A stretch of 64,000 bases of DNA from assembly GCF_001507665.1 (NCBI RefSeq), contig NZ_CP013910.1, positions 557,501 to 621,500 of the forward strand. Reading direction: 5' to 3'. Positions 21,486-32,810 of the stretch are shown one piece after another; the first letter of the stretch is position 1, and each line of letters begins with the position of its first letter. The stretch comes from Deinococcus actinosclerus. GTDB lineage: Bacteria; Deinococcota; Deinococci; Deinococcales; Deinococcaceae. Both the position numbers and the translations under genes were made by a program. Below the pieces are notes generated by a model. It did no database searches, was not told the origin of the DNA, and was given only the letters and a program-made list of their open reading frames with translations.

Positions 21486-22781
21486 TTATCTGAAGTTCGC
21501 GTTGTACTCGCCCAGCGCGGCGTCGGCGCGGGCCTTGGTGTCCTTCAGCGCGGCGTCCACGCCCTGGCCGCCCAGCACCTTCTGGAGGCCTTCCTCGATG
21601 ATGCGGCGGGTCTGGATGGCCGCGCCGTTCAGGCCGCCTGCCGTGGCGGGGCTGGGCACGGTGCGGGTCAGCTGGTTGAACGCCACGAGTTGCAGCGGCG
21701 TCTGGCTGAACCAGCCCTGCTTGCGTAGCAGGTCGATGCTGCTCTGGCGCACGGGGTAGTACCCGGTGAGTTTGTGCCACTCGGCCATGTTCTGCGTGTT
21801 CGTCATGAACAGCGCGAAGTCCAGCGCGCCCTCGGCCTGGGCCTTGCTGACGCCCCGGCTGATCCACAGGCTGGCCCCGCCGATCACGACGCCGTTGCGT
21901 TTGCTGCCGTCCGGGATGGGCAGCGCGCCCACGCCGACCGTGAAGCCGTTTTTCTTCGCCGCGTCGCGGATGTTGCCGATGTCGGCGGTGGACGTGATGT
22001 GGAACGCGGCCTTCTGGTTCGTGAAGATGGCGTCGCTGCCGTCCCAGTCTTCCAGTTTACCGGTGTAGGTGTAGTAGCCGCGGTCCTGCATGGTCTTGAA
22101 GAAGCTGAAGATGTTCTGCGCGGCTCTGCTGTCCAGGGTGGTGCTCGTGGCGCGGCCCTGGCGGCCGTTGCCGTTGTTCAGGAGGGTCTGGCCCTGCTGC
22201 GCCATCCACTGCTCGACGAACCAGCCGTTCAGGCTCATGCCGAAGCACTTGGCGTCCAGTTTCGCGGCCTCGATCTTCTGGCAGGCCTTCATTAGCGCGC
22301 CGAAGGTGGTGGGCGGCGTCTTGGGGTCCAGGCCCGCTTTCTTCAGCAGCTCCTGGTTGAAGTACAGGACCGGGCTGCTGGAGTTGAACGGCAGGCTGTT
22401 CACCTTCCCGCCGATCGTGTAGTAGTTGATGACCGGCTTGATGTAGTCGCTGAAGTCCACGTTCTTCACGCTGCTGACGGGCTGGAACGCGCCGCTGTCC
22501 AGCGCGAGCTGGCTGCCCACCTCGAAGATCTGCACCAGGGCCGGGGCCTTGCCCTGCCGCGCGGCCAGGATGGTCGCCTGGAGGCTGTCGTTGTAGCTGC
22601 CCTTGTAGCTGGGCACGACCTTCACGCCGGGGTTGGCCTTGTTGAACGCGTCGGCGCGCGCCTGGATCCAGCCGCTGCGTTTGGCGTCCCCGAAGGAATG
22701 CCAGAACTCGATGGTGGTCTGGGCCTGGGCGGCGGAGGCGGCGGGCCCGACCAGGGCCAGCGTCAGCAGGAGTTTCTTCAC
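21486..22781 (-). CDS. ugpB: ABC transporter substrate-binding protein, UgpB-like
   Basis: 431 residues. A signal peptide (MKKLLLTLALVGPAASAAQAQ) is followed by TIEFWHSFGDAKRSGWIQARADAFNK, typical of UgpB, which binds sn-glycerol-3-phosphate or glycerophosphodiesters. The start is GTG 22781, with TAGCCT (22789-22794) seven bases upstream. A six-unit 11-bp-phased array lies just upstream of that promoter. A GDPD gene 1 kb away fits glycerophosphodiester use. The cluster order is ugpB-ugpA-ugpE. Confidence 0.87.
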   Translation of the reverse strand: MKKLLLTLALVGPAASAAQAQTTIEFWHSFGDAKRSGWIQARADAFNKANPGVKVVPSYKGSYNDSLQATILAARQGKAPALVQIFEVGSQLALDSGAFQPVSSVKNVDFSDYIKPVINYYTIGGKVNSLPFNSSSPVLYFNQELLKKAGLDPKTPPTTFGALMKACQKIEAAKLDAKCFGMSLNGWFVEQWMAQQGQTLLNNGNGRQGRATSTTLDSRAAQNIFSFFKTMQDRGYYTYTGKLEDWDGSDAIFTNQKAAFHITSTADIGNIRDAAKKNGFTVGVGALPIPDGSKRNGVVIGGASLWISRGVSKAQAEGALDFALFMTNTQNMAEWHKLTGYYPVRQSSIDLLRKQGWFSQTPLQLVAFNQLTRTVPSPATAGGLNGAAIQTRRIIEEGLQKVLGGQGVDAALKDTKARADAALGEYNANFR

Positions 22782-22797
22782 GTTCCGGAGGCTAGGT

Positions 22798-22863
22798 TCT
22801 CATGTTCAGGCGACCATCAGCGGCGCGTGACGGAACGGTCAGCGCGCTGTCGGCCCCCGGTCA
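22798..22863 (-). promoter_or_regulatory. Six-unit 11-bp-phased array upstream of ugpB (candidate Pho box)
   Basis: On the minus strand TGAC, CGAC, TGAC, TCAC, TGAT and TGAA begin at 22863, 22852, 22841, 22830, 22819 and 22808, exactly 11 bases apart. The last unit begins 14 bases before the -10 TAGCCT. The phasing matches PhoB/PhoP direct repeats. Confidence 0.5.
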
Positions 22864-22964
22864 GCTGGGCACGCAACCACATGAGGCGCAGGTCAGGGCA
22901 CCTTCAGGGCGGATCGTGCGGCTGGTGACGCACGCCGCCGGGAGCGGGCCGTACAGTCGGGGGC

Positions 22965-23801
22965 ATGATCCTCGTGACTGCCGCCACCGGAAACGTGGGC
23001 CGTGAACTCGTGCCCCAGCTGCTGGAGGCCGGGCAGCCCGTCCGCGCCGGGAGCCGCCACCCCGACCCGGCCCGCTGGCCGGACGCCGAGGCCGCTCCCC
23101 TCGACCTGACCGACCAGGACAGCGTGCGGGCCGCCGCGCAGGGCGTCAGCGCCGTGTACCTGATCGTCCCCGAGACGCTGGAAGCCGCGGACGTGCAGGC
23201 CACGCTGCGCACCCTGCGGGACGCGGGCGTGGCGCGCGTGGTCCTCCAGAGCGGGTTCGGCGTGCAGGGCGAGGGCAACCTGCTAGGCGACGCCGAGGCC
23301 GCCGTGCGCGCCAGCGGCCTGGAGTGGACGATCCTGCAACCGAACTGGTTCATGCAGAACTACAACCAGATGTTCCGCCGCGGCGTCCGCGACCGCCACG
23401 AGTTCGCGGAACCGGCCGGGACGCACCGCACGAGCTTCATCGACACGCGCGACATCGCGGCGGTCGCCGTGACGGTCCTCACGGAGGGCGGGCACGCGGG
23501 GCGCGTGTACCCGCTGACCGGCCCGGCCGCCCTCGACCGGCACGAGGTGGCGGCCGCCCTGAGCCGCGCGCTGGGCCATGAGGTCACGTACCGCCCGGTG
23601 GACGACGACGGCTTCGTGGACTTCCTGGTGTCCACCGGCGAGAGTGACGAGGAGGAGGCGCGCGCCATCGCCTCGATCTACCCGCCCATCCGCGCGGACG
23701 CCACGGCGCCCGTCACGGACGACCTGCCGCGCCTGATCGGCCGCGCCGGGCACACCATCGACGATTTCGCCCGGCACTACCGCGCCGACTGGCAGGCCTG
23801 A
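22965..23801 (+). CDS. NmrA-like NAD(P)-binding protein
   Basis: 278 residues, an atypical short-chain dehydrogenase fold. VTAATGNVGRELV is the dinucleotide-binding loop, and LEWTILQPNWFMQN in the middle is typical of NmrA/YtfG-type proteins. The usual catalytic Tyr-x3-Lys is not obvious, so it may be a redox sensor or a quinone/NADPH oxidoreductase. It is transcribed alone: TACAGT (22952-22957) stands seven bases before ATG 22965. Confidence 0.82.
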   Translation: MILVTAATGNVGRELVPQLLEAGQPVRAGSRHPDPARWPDAEAAPLDLTDQDSVRAAAQGVSAVYLIVPETLEAADVQATLRTLRDAGVARVVLQSGFGVQGEGNLLGDAEAAVRASGLEWTILQPNWFMQNYNQMFRRGVRDRHEFAEPAGTHRTSFIDTRDIAAVAVTVLTEGGHAGRVYPLTGPAALDRHEVAAALSRALGHEVTYRPVDDDGFVDFLVSTGESDEEEARAIASIYPPIRADATAPVTDDLPRLIGRAGHTIDDFARHYRADWQA

Positions 23802-23820
23802 CCGAACCCAGGACCACCCC

Positions 23821-24492
<672 letters not shown>

Positions 24493-24548
24493 CTGCGGTC
24501 ACGCTACCGCGTAGCCGTCAGCGCGGCGTGTCGTCGCCGGGGCCCCCC

Positions 24549-24579
24549 TTGACCTTCCCCCAGGGACAGGGCGCACGCT
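24549..24579 (+). promoter_or_regulatory. MerR-type promoter with overlong spacer
   Basis: A -35 TTGACC (24549-24554) and a weak -10 CACGCT (24574-24579) are 19 bases apart. The spacer carries the dyad CCT-N2-CCC-N2-GGG-N2-AGG (24553-24570). A 19-bp spacer with a central dyad is the hallmark of MerR-controlled promoters, and the next gene is a MerR regulator. Confidence 0.6.
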
Positions 24580-24603
24580 GGGGGCACCTCCGGAGGTTCG
24601 CCC

Positions 24604-25434
24604 ATGACCCATCCCCTCATGACCATCGGCACGTTCGCGCAGGCGGCAGGGCTGAGCCACAAGGCGCTGCGCCTGTACGACGACCTGGGCCTGCTGCGCC
24701 CCGCGCAGGTGGACCCCGACAGCGGGTACCGCCGCTACGACCCGGCGCAGCTCACGGACGCCCGCCTGATCGGTCTGCTGCGCCGCGCCGACCTGCCCCT
24801 GAGCGACATCCGCTCGCTGCTGGACACGCCCGCCCCGGAGCGGCCCGCCGCGCTGCGCGTCCACCTCGCCCGGCTGGAGCGCCTGCACCGCGAGCGGCGT
24901 GACCTGACCCTGTACCTCATCGCCCACCTGCAAGGAGAGACCCCCATGACCCTGCCCCCCGTCCAGACCCGTTTCCAGCCCGATCAGCCCGTCGCCACCC
25001 TGACCCGTCATGTGTTCGTCGCGGACCTGCCCGCCGCCATTCAGGGCGGCATGCAGGCCCTGCTGACCCACGTCGCCGCGCAGGGCTCGGTGGTGGGCGC
25101 GCCGTTCGTGATCTACCACGGCGAGGTGAACGCCGACAGCGACGGCCCCATCGAGATCTGCGTGCCGTACAGCGGACCGGTGACGCCCGGCGGGGACGTC
25201 GCCCTGCGCGTCGAACCCGCCCATCACGAGGCGTTCCTGGCCTTGACCCGCGAGCAGTTCGAGTTCCCGCAGATTCTCGCCGCGTACGACGCCACCTGCG
25301 CCCACGCGAACGCGCGCGGCACCTGCACGCTGCGCCCCCGCGAGGTCTACGGCTACGACTGGGACGGCGCCGCGCCCGGTGAGCCGGTCGGGGACGTCGC
25401 GCGGCCGTACGAACCGGCCGCCGTGACCACCTGA
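24604..25434 (+). CDS. MerR-family regulator with GyrI-like effector domain
   Basis: 276 residues. The MerR helix-turn-helix begins MTIGTFAQAAGLSHKALRLYDDLGLL and continues DSGYRRYDPAQL, followed by a dimerising coiled coil. The C-terminal half (from about residue 125, RTFQPDQPVATLTRHV-like to VYGYDW) is a GyrI/BmrR-type ligand-binding domain for hydrophobic cations or drugs. GGAGG precedes ATG 24604; a second ATG at 24619 is possible. The MerR-type promoter just upstream suggests autoregulation. No exporter is adjacent. Confidence 0.88.
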   Translation: MTHPLMTIGTFAQAAGLSHKALRLYDDLGLLRPAQVDPDSGYRRYDPAQLTDARLIGLLRRADLPLSDIRSLLDTPAPERPAALRVHLARLERLHRERRDLTLYLIAHLQGETPMTLPPVQTRFQPDQPVATLTRHVFVADLPAAIQGGMQALLTHVAAQGSVVGAPFVIYHGEVNADSDGPIEICVPYSGPVTPGGDVALRVEPAHHEAFLALTREQFEFPQILAAYDATCAHANARGTCTLRPREVYGYDWDGAAPGEPVGDVARPYEPAAVTT

Positions 25435-25506
25435 CCCGGCAACACCCGGGGTGCCCTTCACGTCCCTGTCACGCCGCACTGAGGCGCGTGGGGGACGCTG
25501 GAGGGC

Positions 25507-26457
25507 ATGAGCGACCAGAAGTCCAGCGACCAGCAGCCGGAGCAGTCCGGGCCGATCACGCCCAGCGCGAACCAGTTCGGGATGCAGGACCCGCGCGCGC
25601 AGTACCCCGCGCCGCCCTTCCCGCGCCAGCCGCAGGAGGCCCCGGGCACGGTGGGCGCCATGCAGCCCCGCCCGGATCACGGCGAGGAGAGTTACGTGGG
25701 CTTCGGCCGCCTCAGGGGCCGCCGGGCGCTGATCACCGGCGCGGACTCCGGCATCGGCCGCGCCGCCGCAATCGCCTTCGCCCGCGAGGGCGCGGACGTG
25801 GCCCTGAACTACCTGCCCGACGAGGAGGGGGACGCGCGGGAGGTCGTGGCGCTGATCGAGGCGGCGGGCCGGCGCGCCGTGGCGATCCCCGGCGACCTGA
25901 AGGACGAGGCGTTCTGCCGTGACCTCGTGACCCGCGCCGTGCAGGAACTGGGCGGGCTGGACATCCTGGTGAACAACGCCGGGAAGCAGGTCAGCCAGGA
26001 GAGCATCGAGGACATCACCACCGAGCAGTTCGATCAGACGTTCCGCACGAACGTGTACGCCATGTTCTGGATCACGCAGGAGGCCGCGCGGCACCTGGGG
26101 CCCGGCGCGAGCATCATCAATACCAGCAGCATCCAGGCGTACCGGCCCAGCCCGAACCTGCTGGACTACGCGAGCACGAAGGCGGCGATCGTGGCGTTCA
26201 CGCAGGCGCTCGCGCAGCAGCTCGGGCCGCGTGGTATCCGCGTGAACGCCGTCGCGCCCGGCCCCTTCTGGACGCCGCTGCAACCCAGTGGCGGGCAGCC
26301 GCAGGAGAAGGTGCAGGAGTTCGGGGCGTCCACGCCGCTGGGCCGCCCGGGGCAACCGGCGGAACTTGCGCCGCTGTACGTGTTCCTGGCCTCACAGGAG
26401 AGCAGTTACAGCAGCGGGGGCACCTTCGGCGCGACCGGCGGACAGGTCCTGTTCTAG
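25507..26457 (+). CDS. Short-chain dehydrogenase/reductase, YghA-like
   Basis: 316 residues. A Pro/Gln-rich N-terminal extension (about 65 residues) precedes an SDR core with TGADSGIG (cofactor loop), NNAG, a catalytic Ser in NTSSIQ, and YASTK (catalytic Tyr and Lys). This extended type is common in stress-induced bacterial SDRs. The oxidised substrate is unknown. GGAGG and a GACGCT hexamer both lie within 13 bases of ATG 25507. Confidence 0.88.
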   Translation: MSDQKSSDQQPEQSGPITPSANQFGMQDPRAQYPAPPFPRQPQEAPGTVGAMQPRPDHGEESYVGFGRLRGRRALITGADSGIGRAAAIAFAREGADVALNYLPDEEGDAREVVALIEAAGRRAVAIPGDLKDEAFCRDLVTRAVQELGGLDILVNNAGKQVSQESIEDITTEQFDQTFRTNVYAMFWITQEAARHLGPGASIINTSSIQAYRPSPNLLDYASTKAAIVAFTQALAQQLGPRGIRVNAVAPGPFWTPLQPSGGQPQEKVQEFGASTPLGRPGQPAELAPLYVFLASQESSYSSGGTFGATGGQVLF

Positions 26458-26527
26458 GGGTCGAACGTCAGCGAAGAGCAAAGGGGCCCCTCGCCCCACG
26501 GGTCCGGGGGCCGCTTAGACTGGGCGG

Positions 26528-27616
<1,089 letters not shown>

Positions 27617-27659
27617 AGTCGGGAATGGGAAGTCGGCAGTAGGAACGGCAGGAACAGAG

Positions 27660-27691
27660 GAGAGGCGGCGCACACATTGGGGCCGCCTCTC
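27660..27691. terminator. Terminator hairpin between App1 gene and glgX
   Basis: A perfect ten-base stem GAGAGGCGGC / GCCGCCTCTC with a 12-base loop lies between convergent genes. Confidence 0.65.
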
Positions 27692-27702
27692 TCTGATCTG
27701 CG

Positions 27703-29820
<2,118 letters not shown>

Positions 29821-29876
29821 CAGGCTGCGCTCTCCTTTCGTGGCGGGGCAGGCGCGTCAGTGCGCCGCCCGGAACG

Positions 29877-29890
29877 TGGAAACGGTACCA
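29877..29890. promoter_or_regulatory. LacI-type operator upstream of glgX
   Basis: TGGAAACGGTACCA matches the LacI-family consensus TGNAANCGNTTNCA at all but one fixed position. It overlaps TACCGT, a likely -10 for glgX on the minus strand. Confidence 0.55.
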
Positions 29891-30000
29891 GACCGCCCCG
29901 CGCACACCACAGCCACGGGCACAAACCCAAGCGAAGCCCAAGAGGGCTCTCATGGGGCTCACGGGGCCTGGGCAGCCGCCTGGACGCTTATGCCGACCTG

Positions 30001-30029
30001 AAAAAGCCCCCGGACAGTCGCCGGAGGCT
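30001..30029 (-). terminator. Rho-independent terminator of the gene at 30073
   Basis: On the minus strand AGCCTCCGG pairs with CCGGGGGCT (one T-G pair) around a seven-base loop, followed by TTTTT. Confidence 0.8.
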
Positions 30030-30072
30030 CCCAGATGAGGCTCTTCTGAGTGGGCCGTCAAGCCTGCCGGGC

Positions 30073-30891
30073 TCAGAACTCCAGGCGGCCGCGCGGTCCG
30101 CTCAGGCGGTAGAGCTTCTCCGGCGTCCACAGCTCGTAGGTGTACATCGGGTACTGGCGCTTGAAGCGTCCCACCCGGTCCCAGACCTCGCGTGACTCGA
30201 ACGGCACGACCAGGATCAGGCGGATCACGCTGTCCTCGTAGTCGTAGATGTAGAAGTCGAAGTGGAAGGTCTGCTCGCCGCCCCGGTCCGTGAACAGCGG
30301 GAACGAGAACGGCCGGTAGCGCCACGCCTTGTTCTTCTCCGTCAGGATCTTCGCCGCCACGCGCTTGAGGTTGCTGTCGGGGAAGGTCATCTTCTCGCCG
30401 TCCCGGTCGGTGAAGACCGTGTCCGGGGCGGGCGCGTCGAGCTGCACGCGCTTGAGTTCCGGCAGGGCCTTCTTCACCTTGGGCGGCGCGGCGCGGCGCG
30501 GCCCGCTCCCGGGGCGGCTGCCCGCGCGGCTCTCCGTGCGGCCCTCGCTGCGGCCTTCCCCGCGTGCCGGGGCGGCCTCGCCGGGCTTGCGGCGGGCGGG
30601 GTTGGTGCCGCCGCGCGCGCCACTGTTCACGGCGCCGCTCCTGCCCCCGCCGGACTTCACGCCGCCGCTCTGCGCGCCGCCCATCTTTGCGGCGCTGCGG
30701 CGCGGGCCGCCGGTGCCGCTCAGCTCGGTCCGCACGGGCCGGCTCTCACCGCCGCGCGAGTCACGGCCCGCGCCGCTTCCCTCGCTGCGTTCGCGCGCCG
30801 GGCGGGTGGTCTCGCGGGTCGCGCCGCCCCGACCCTGCGCGGTGTTTCGTTTGGGGGCACGGCCCCGTGAACCTTTCTTTGGCCCCGTCAT
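30073..30891 (-). CDS. Basic low-complexity protein with conserved C-terminal domain
   Basis: 272 residues. Residues 1 to about 130 are Gly/Arg/Ser/Ala-rich, strongly basic and probably disordered ([20 protein letters not shown]), as in nucleic-acid-binding tails. The C-terminal half is folded, with [23 protein letters not shown] and [19 protein letters not shown]; the strand pattern faintly recalls PD-(D/E)xK folds, but no catalytic Lys is clear. The start at ATG 30891 follows TACACT by eight bases. No family recognised. Confidence 0.65.
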   Translation of the reverse strand: MTGPKKGSRGRAPKRNTAQGRGGATRETTRPARERSEGSGAGRDSRGGESRPVRTELSGTGGPRRSAAKMGGAQSGGVKSGGGRSGAVNSGARGGTNPARRKPGEAAPARGEGRSEGRTESRAGSRPGSGPRRAAPPKVKKALPELKRVQLDAPAPDTVFTDRDGEKMTFPDSNLKRVAAKILTEKNKAWRYRPFSFPLFTDRGGEQTFHFDFYIYDYEDSVIRLILVVPFESREVWDRVGRFKRQYPMYTYELWTPEKLYRLSGPRGRLEF

Positions 30892-30974
30892 AGCGTCCCA
30901 GTGTAGTGCACCCGCCGCAGAAAGGGCGAACGCCGCCCCCTGCCCTGATCGGGGGGCGGCGCGCCGGGTGCCGG

Positions 30975-31949
30975 TTACTTCGCGAGGCTGCGGATCAGGT
31001 CGAGGTTCACGAAGCGGTTCAGGTCCGGCACGTCGCGCGCGAAGCCCGCCTCCTTGTTCAGCTGCGCGTACTCCGCCAGGGTCTTGAGGTTGATGTCCCA
31101 GGTGACGCGCGTGCGGGCCAGGGCCTTGAACAGCTCGCTGGTGTTGGGGCGCTTGCCGGTGAAGGCGTAGATCTGCTCGGCGATGGATTTCTGCGCGCCC
31201 GCGTTGCTGCCCTTGATGTAGGTGATCGCGGCGAGGTGCCCCCTGAGCAGGCCCTTGACGGCCTCGGGGTTCGCGGCGGCGTACTTCGTGTTCACGGTCA
31301 GCACCGTGGTGGTGTAGTTGCCGCCCTCCCAGATGCCCTTCTCGTTCACGATCAGTTTCGCGCCCTGCGTCTCCATCACGGCGCCCCAGGGTTCCTGCAC
31401 GAGCGCGGCGTCCACCTGCTTCGCCGCGAAGGCGGCGGGCATGTTCGCCGGGTCGATGGGCACGATGCTGACGGTGCCGCCCTCGTCGGTGGCTTTCAGG
31501 CCGTTCTCGTGCAGCAGGTGGCGCAGGCTGATGTCCTGCGTGCTGCCGCGCGTGGGCACCGCGACCTTCTTGCCGCTGAGGTTCTTCACGGTGCGCACGC
31601 CGCTGTCCCCGCGCGCCACGAGTACCGCCCCGGCGTTCGCGGCGCCCGCGTACACCTGGATGGGCACGCCGCGCATGAAGGCGTTCATGGCCGGGCCCGG
31701 GCCGACGTAGGCGGCGTCGATGGCGCCGGCGGCGAAGGCCTCGTTGATCTGGCTGCCGTTGGCGAATTCCTTGACGACCAGTTTCACGCCGTCCGGCAGG
31801 CTCTTCTGGATCAGGCCGCGCTGCACGCCGACCAGTCCGGCGGCGTGGGTGACGTTCGGGAACACGCCCAGGCGCAGTTCTTTCGCCTGTTGCGCGCCGG
31901 CGCTGGCGATGAGGGTCAGGGTCAGGAGGGGAAGCAGGGCACGCGTCAT
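30975..31949 (-). CDS. ABC substrate-binding protein, SsuA/NrtA-like (orphan)
   Basis: 324 residues. The signal peptide is [21 protein letters not shown]. The mature part ([52 protein letters not shown]) is the aliphatic-sulfonate/taurine/nitrate type of periplasmic binding protein. No permease or ATPase adjoins it; the ssu operon with its own SsuA is divergent. A 21-bp dyad shared with the ssu promoter overlaps its control region, so it probably serves the same sulfur-scavenging response. TATCCT stands seven bases before ATG 31949. Confidence 0.87.
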   Translation of the reverse strand: MTRALLPLLTLTLIASAGAQQAKELRLGVFPNVTHAAGLVGVQRGLIQKSLPDGVKLVVKEFANGSQINEAFAAGAIDAAYVGPGPAMNAFMRGVPIQVYAGAANAGAVLVARGDSGVRTVKNLSGKKVAVPTRGSTQDISLRHLLHENGLKATDEGGTVSIVPIDPANMPAAFAAKQVDAALVQEPWGAVMETQGAKLIVNEKGIWEGGNYTTTVLTVNTKYAAANPEAVKGLLRGHLAAITYIKGSNAGAQKSIAEQIYAFTGKRPNTSELFKALARTRVTWDINLKTLAEYAQLNKEAGFARDVPDLNRFVNLDLIRSLAK

Positions 31950-31957
31950 CCCGCTCA

Positions 31958-32002
31958 GGATAGCAGACCAGTTGACTGAACTTGTAAACTAGTCTGCTAT
32001 CC
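31958..32002. promoter_or_regulatory. Large operator dyad at the orphan binding-protein promoter
   Basis: Arms of 16 bases (31958-31973 and 31987-32002) match at 15 of 16 positions. Nested inside is AGTTGAC-N7-GTAAACT (31970-31990), which recurs at the ssu promoter. The outer arm covers the -10 TATCCT, so binding should repress. Confidence 0.6.
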
Positions 32003-32148
32003 CGGCGGGGCCTGCCCGAGGCGGGCGACGGCCTGCGGCGCGGCCCAGACGGGCTGCCCTGCCGGTCGGGGTGGGCATGCGTGAAGCCCTGGAGGCAGGG
32101 CTGGGCTCCAGGGCGGAGGAGAGAGGCCCGAAGCCACCCGGCATAGAT

Positions 32149-32179
32149 AGTTGACATGATTTGTAATCTGATTTAAGGT
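32149..32179 (+). promoter_or_regulatory. ssu operon promoter with overlapping operator
   Basis: TTGACA (32151-32156), a 17-base spacer and TAAGGT (32174-32179) form a near-consensus promoter, the strongest seen here. AGTTGAC-N7-GTAATCT (32149-32169) covers the -35 and most of the spacer. It matches the dyad at 31970-31990 in 16 of the first 22 aligned positions. Confidence 0.75.
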
Positions 32180-32200
32180 GCCCTCACCCCACACCAGGGT

Positions 32201-32375
32201 CACTATCCAGAGCGGCTGAGGGAACAGGCCCGAGGACGCCGCAGCAACCAGGAGCCACATGAACCAGGTCAACCCACAGCCAGCCGACCGCCGCCCCCAG
32301 GGCCGCCCCCGCTGTTGTTGACCTGACCTCACCCTCCACGGTGCTTCACGCCTGCCCGAACCGGGACCGATAGCG
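32201..32375 (+). ncRNA. SAM-I (S-box) riboswitch with extended P3
   Basis: Conserved S-box blocks appear in order. P1 is CACTATC (32201-32207), closed by GATAGCG (32369-32375). CAGAG follows; P2 GCGGC/GCCGC (32212-32216 / 32238-32242) encloses TGAGGGA and GGCCCGA. Then come GCAACC (32244-32249), GGTGCT (32340-32345) and P4 CCCG-aac-CGGG. P3 is unusually long and holds a CAGGTCAAC/GTTGACCTG stem (32265-32273 / 32317-32325). SAM binding should lower expression of the sulfonate genes downstream. An expression platform with a clear T-run was not found; control may act on the ribosome site at 32399. Confidence 0.85.
32259..32321 (+). CDS. 20-residue leader peptide ending Cys-Cys, inside the riboswitch
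   Basis: AGGAG (32250-32254) precedes ATG 32259 by four bases. The peptide runs MNQVNPQPAD... and ends RPRCC just before TGA. Its stop and second Cys codon lie in the 3' arm of the extended P3 stem, so a ribosome reading it would melt that stem. Cys codons at the end suggest a cysteine-sensing attenuator, by analogy with actinobacterial poly-Cys leader ORFs. Expression is unproven. Confidence 0.4.
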   Translation: MNQVNPQPADRRPQGRPRCC

Positions 32376-32410
32376 GCGAGCGCACAGGCGCTCCCCTGAA
32401 AGGACAACCC

Positions 32411-32434
32411 ATGACGCGATGTCGTCCCAGCTGA
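32411..32434 (+). CDS. Seven-residue micro-ORF after the riboswitch
   Basis: AAAGGA (32399-32404) lies six bases before ATG 32411, which reads MTRCRPS and stops. It is the first translatable start after the aptamer and contains a Cys codon. A GAGCG/CGCTC hairpin (32378-32393) separates it from P1. Confidence 0.3.
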   Translation: MTRCRPS

Positions 32435-32532
32435 GGCGGCCGCCCACCCGGCGGCCCGGCCATCCCTCCGCTCCAAGCGGCGCGGCGCCACTCCGCGCCG
32501 CACCACTCTGCCCTCTGCCAGGAGCCCCCGCC
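32435..32532 (+). other. GC-rich leader with hairpin before the first ssu gene
   Basis: GCGGCGCGG (32477-32485) pairs perfectly with CCGCGCCGC (32493-32501) over a seven-base loop; no T-run follows. The rest of the stretch, up to AGGAG at 32520, holds nothing recognisable. Confidence 0.4.
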
Positions 32533-32736
32533 ATGACGGAAACCCTGCACGTCCGCTGGAAACCCGGCACGCTCGACACCCTGCTCGTCACCTCACCGCA
32601 CGGCACGCTCGAATGGAACGTCCTGATCTTCGAGCGGGTGTACGGCCGCGCCCCACTGGCCGCGCTGTACCTCAGCGGGCGCACCCAGGTGACCCGCACC
32701 GCCCACCCGGCCCTGAGCGCCGCCACCGCCGCCTGA
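32533..32736 (+). CDS. 67-residue protein of unknown function, first gene of the ssu operon
   Basis: The start is ATG 32533, eight bases after AGGAG; the frame stays open upstream but has no supported start. The protein (MTETLHVRWKPGTLDTLLVT...) is a mix of strands and a helix, without Cys or His clusters, signal peptide or membrane segment. I do not recognise it. Its place between the SAM riboswitch and ssuD, 74 bases before that gene, ties it to sulfonate use, perhaps as a small accessory or regulatory protein. Confidence 0.6.
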   Translation: MTETLHVRWKPGTLDTLLVTSPHGTLEWNVLIFERVYGRAPLAALYLSGRTQVTRTAHPALSAATAA

Positions 32737-32810
32737 CCTGAACCGTCGCGCCCCGCCGCCACTGACCCGCCCGCCGGGTCAGGCCGTCCTCCCTACCCCC
32801 AGGAGCCACC

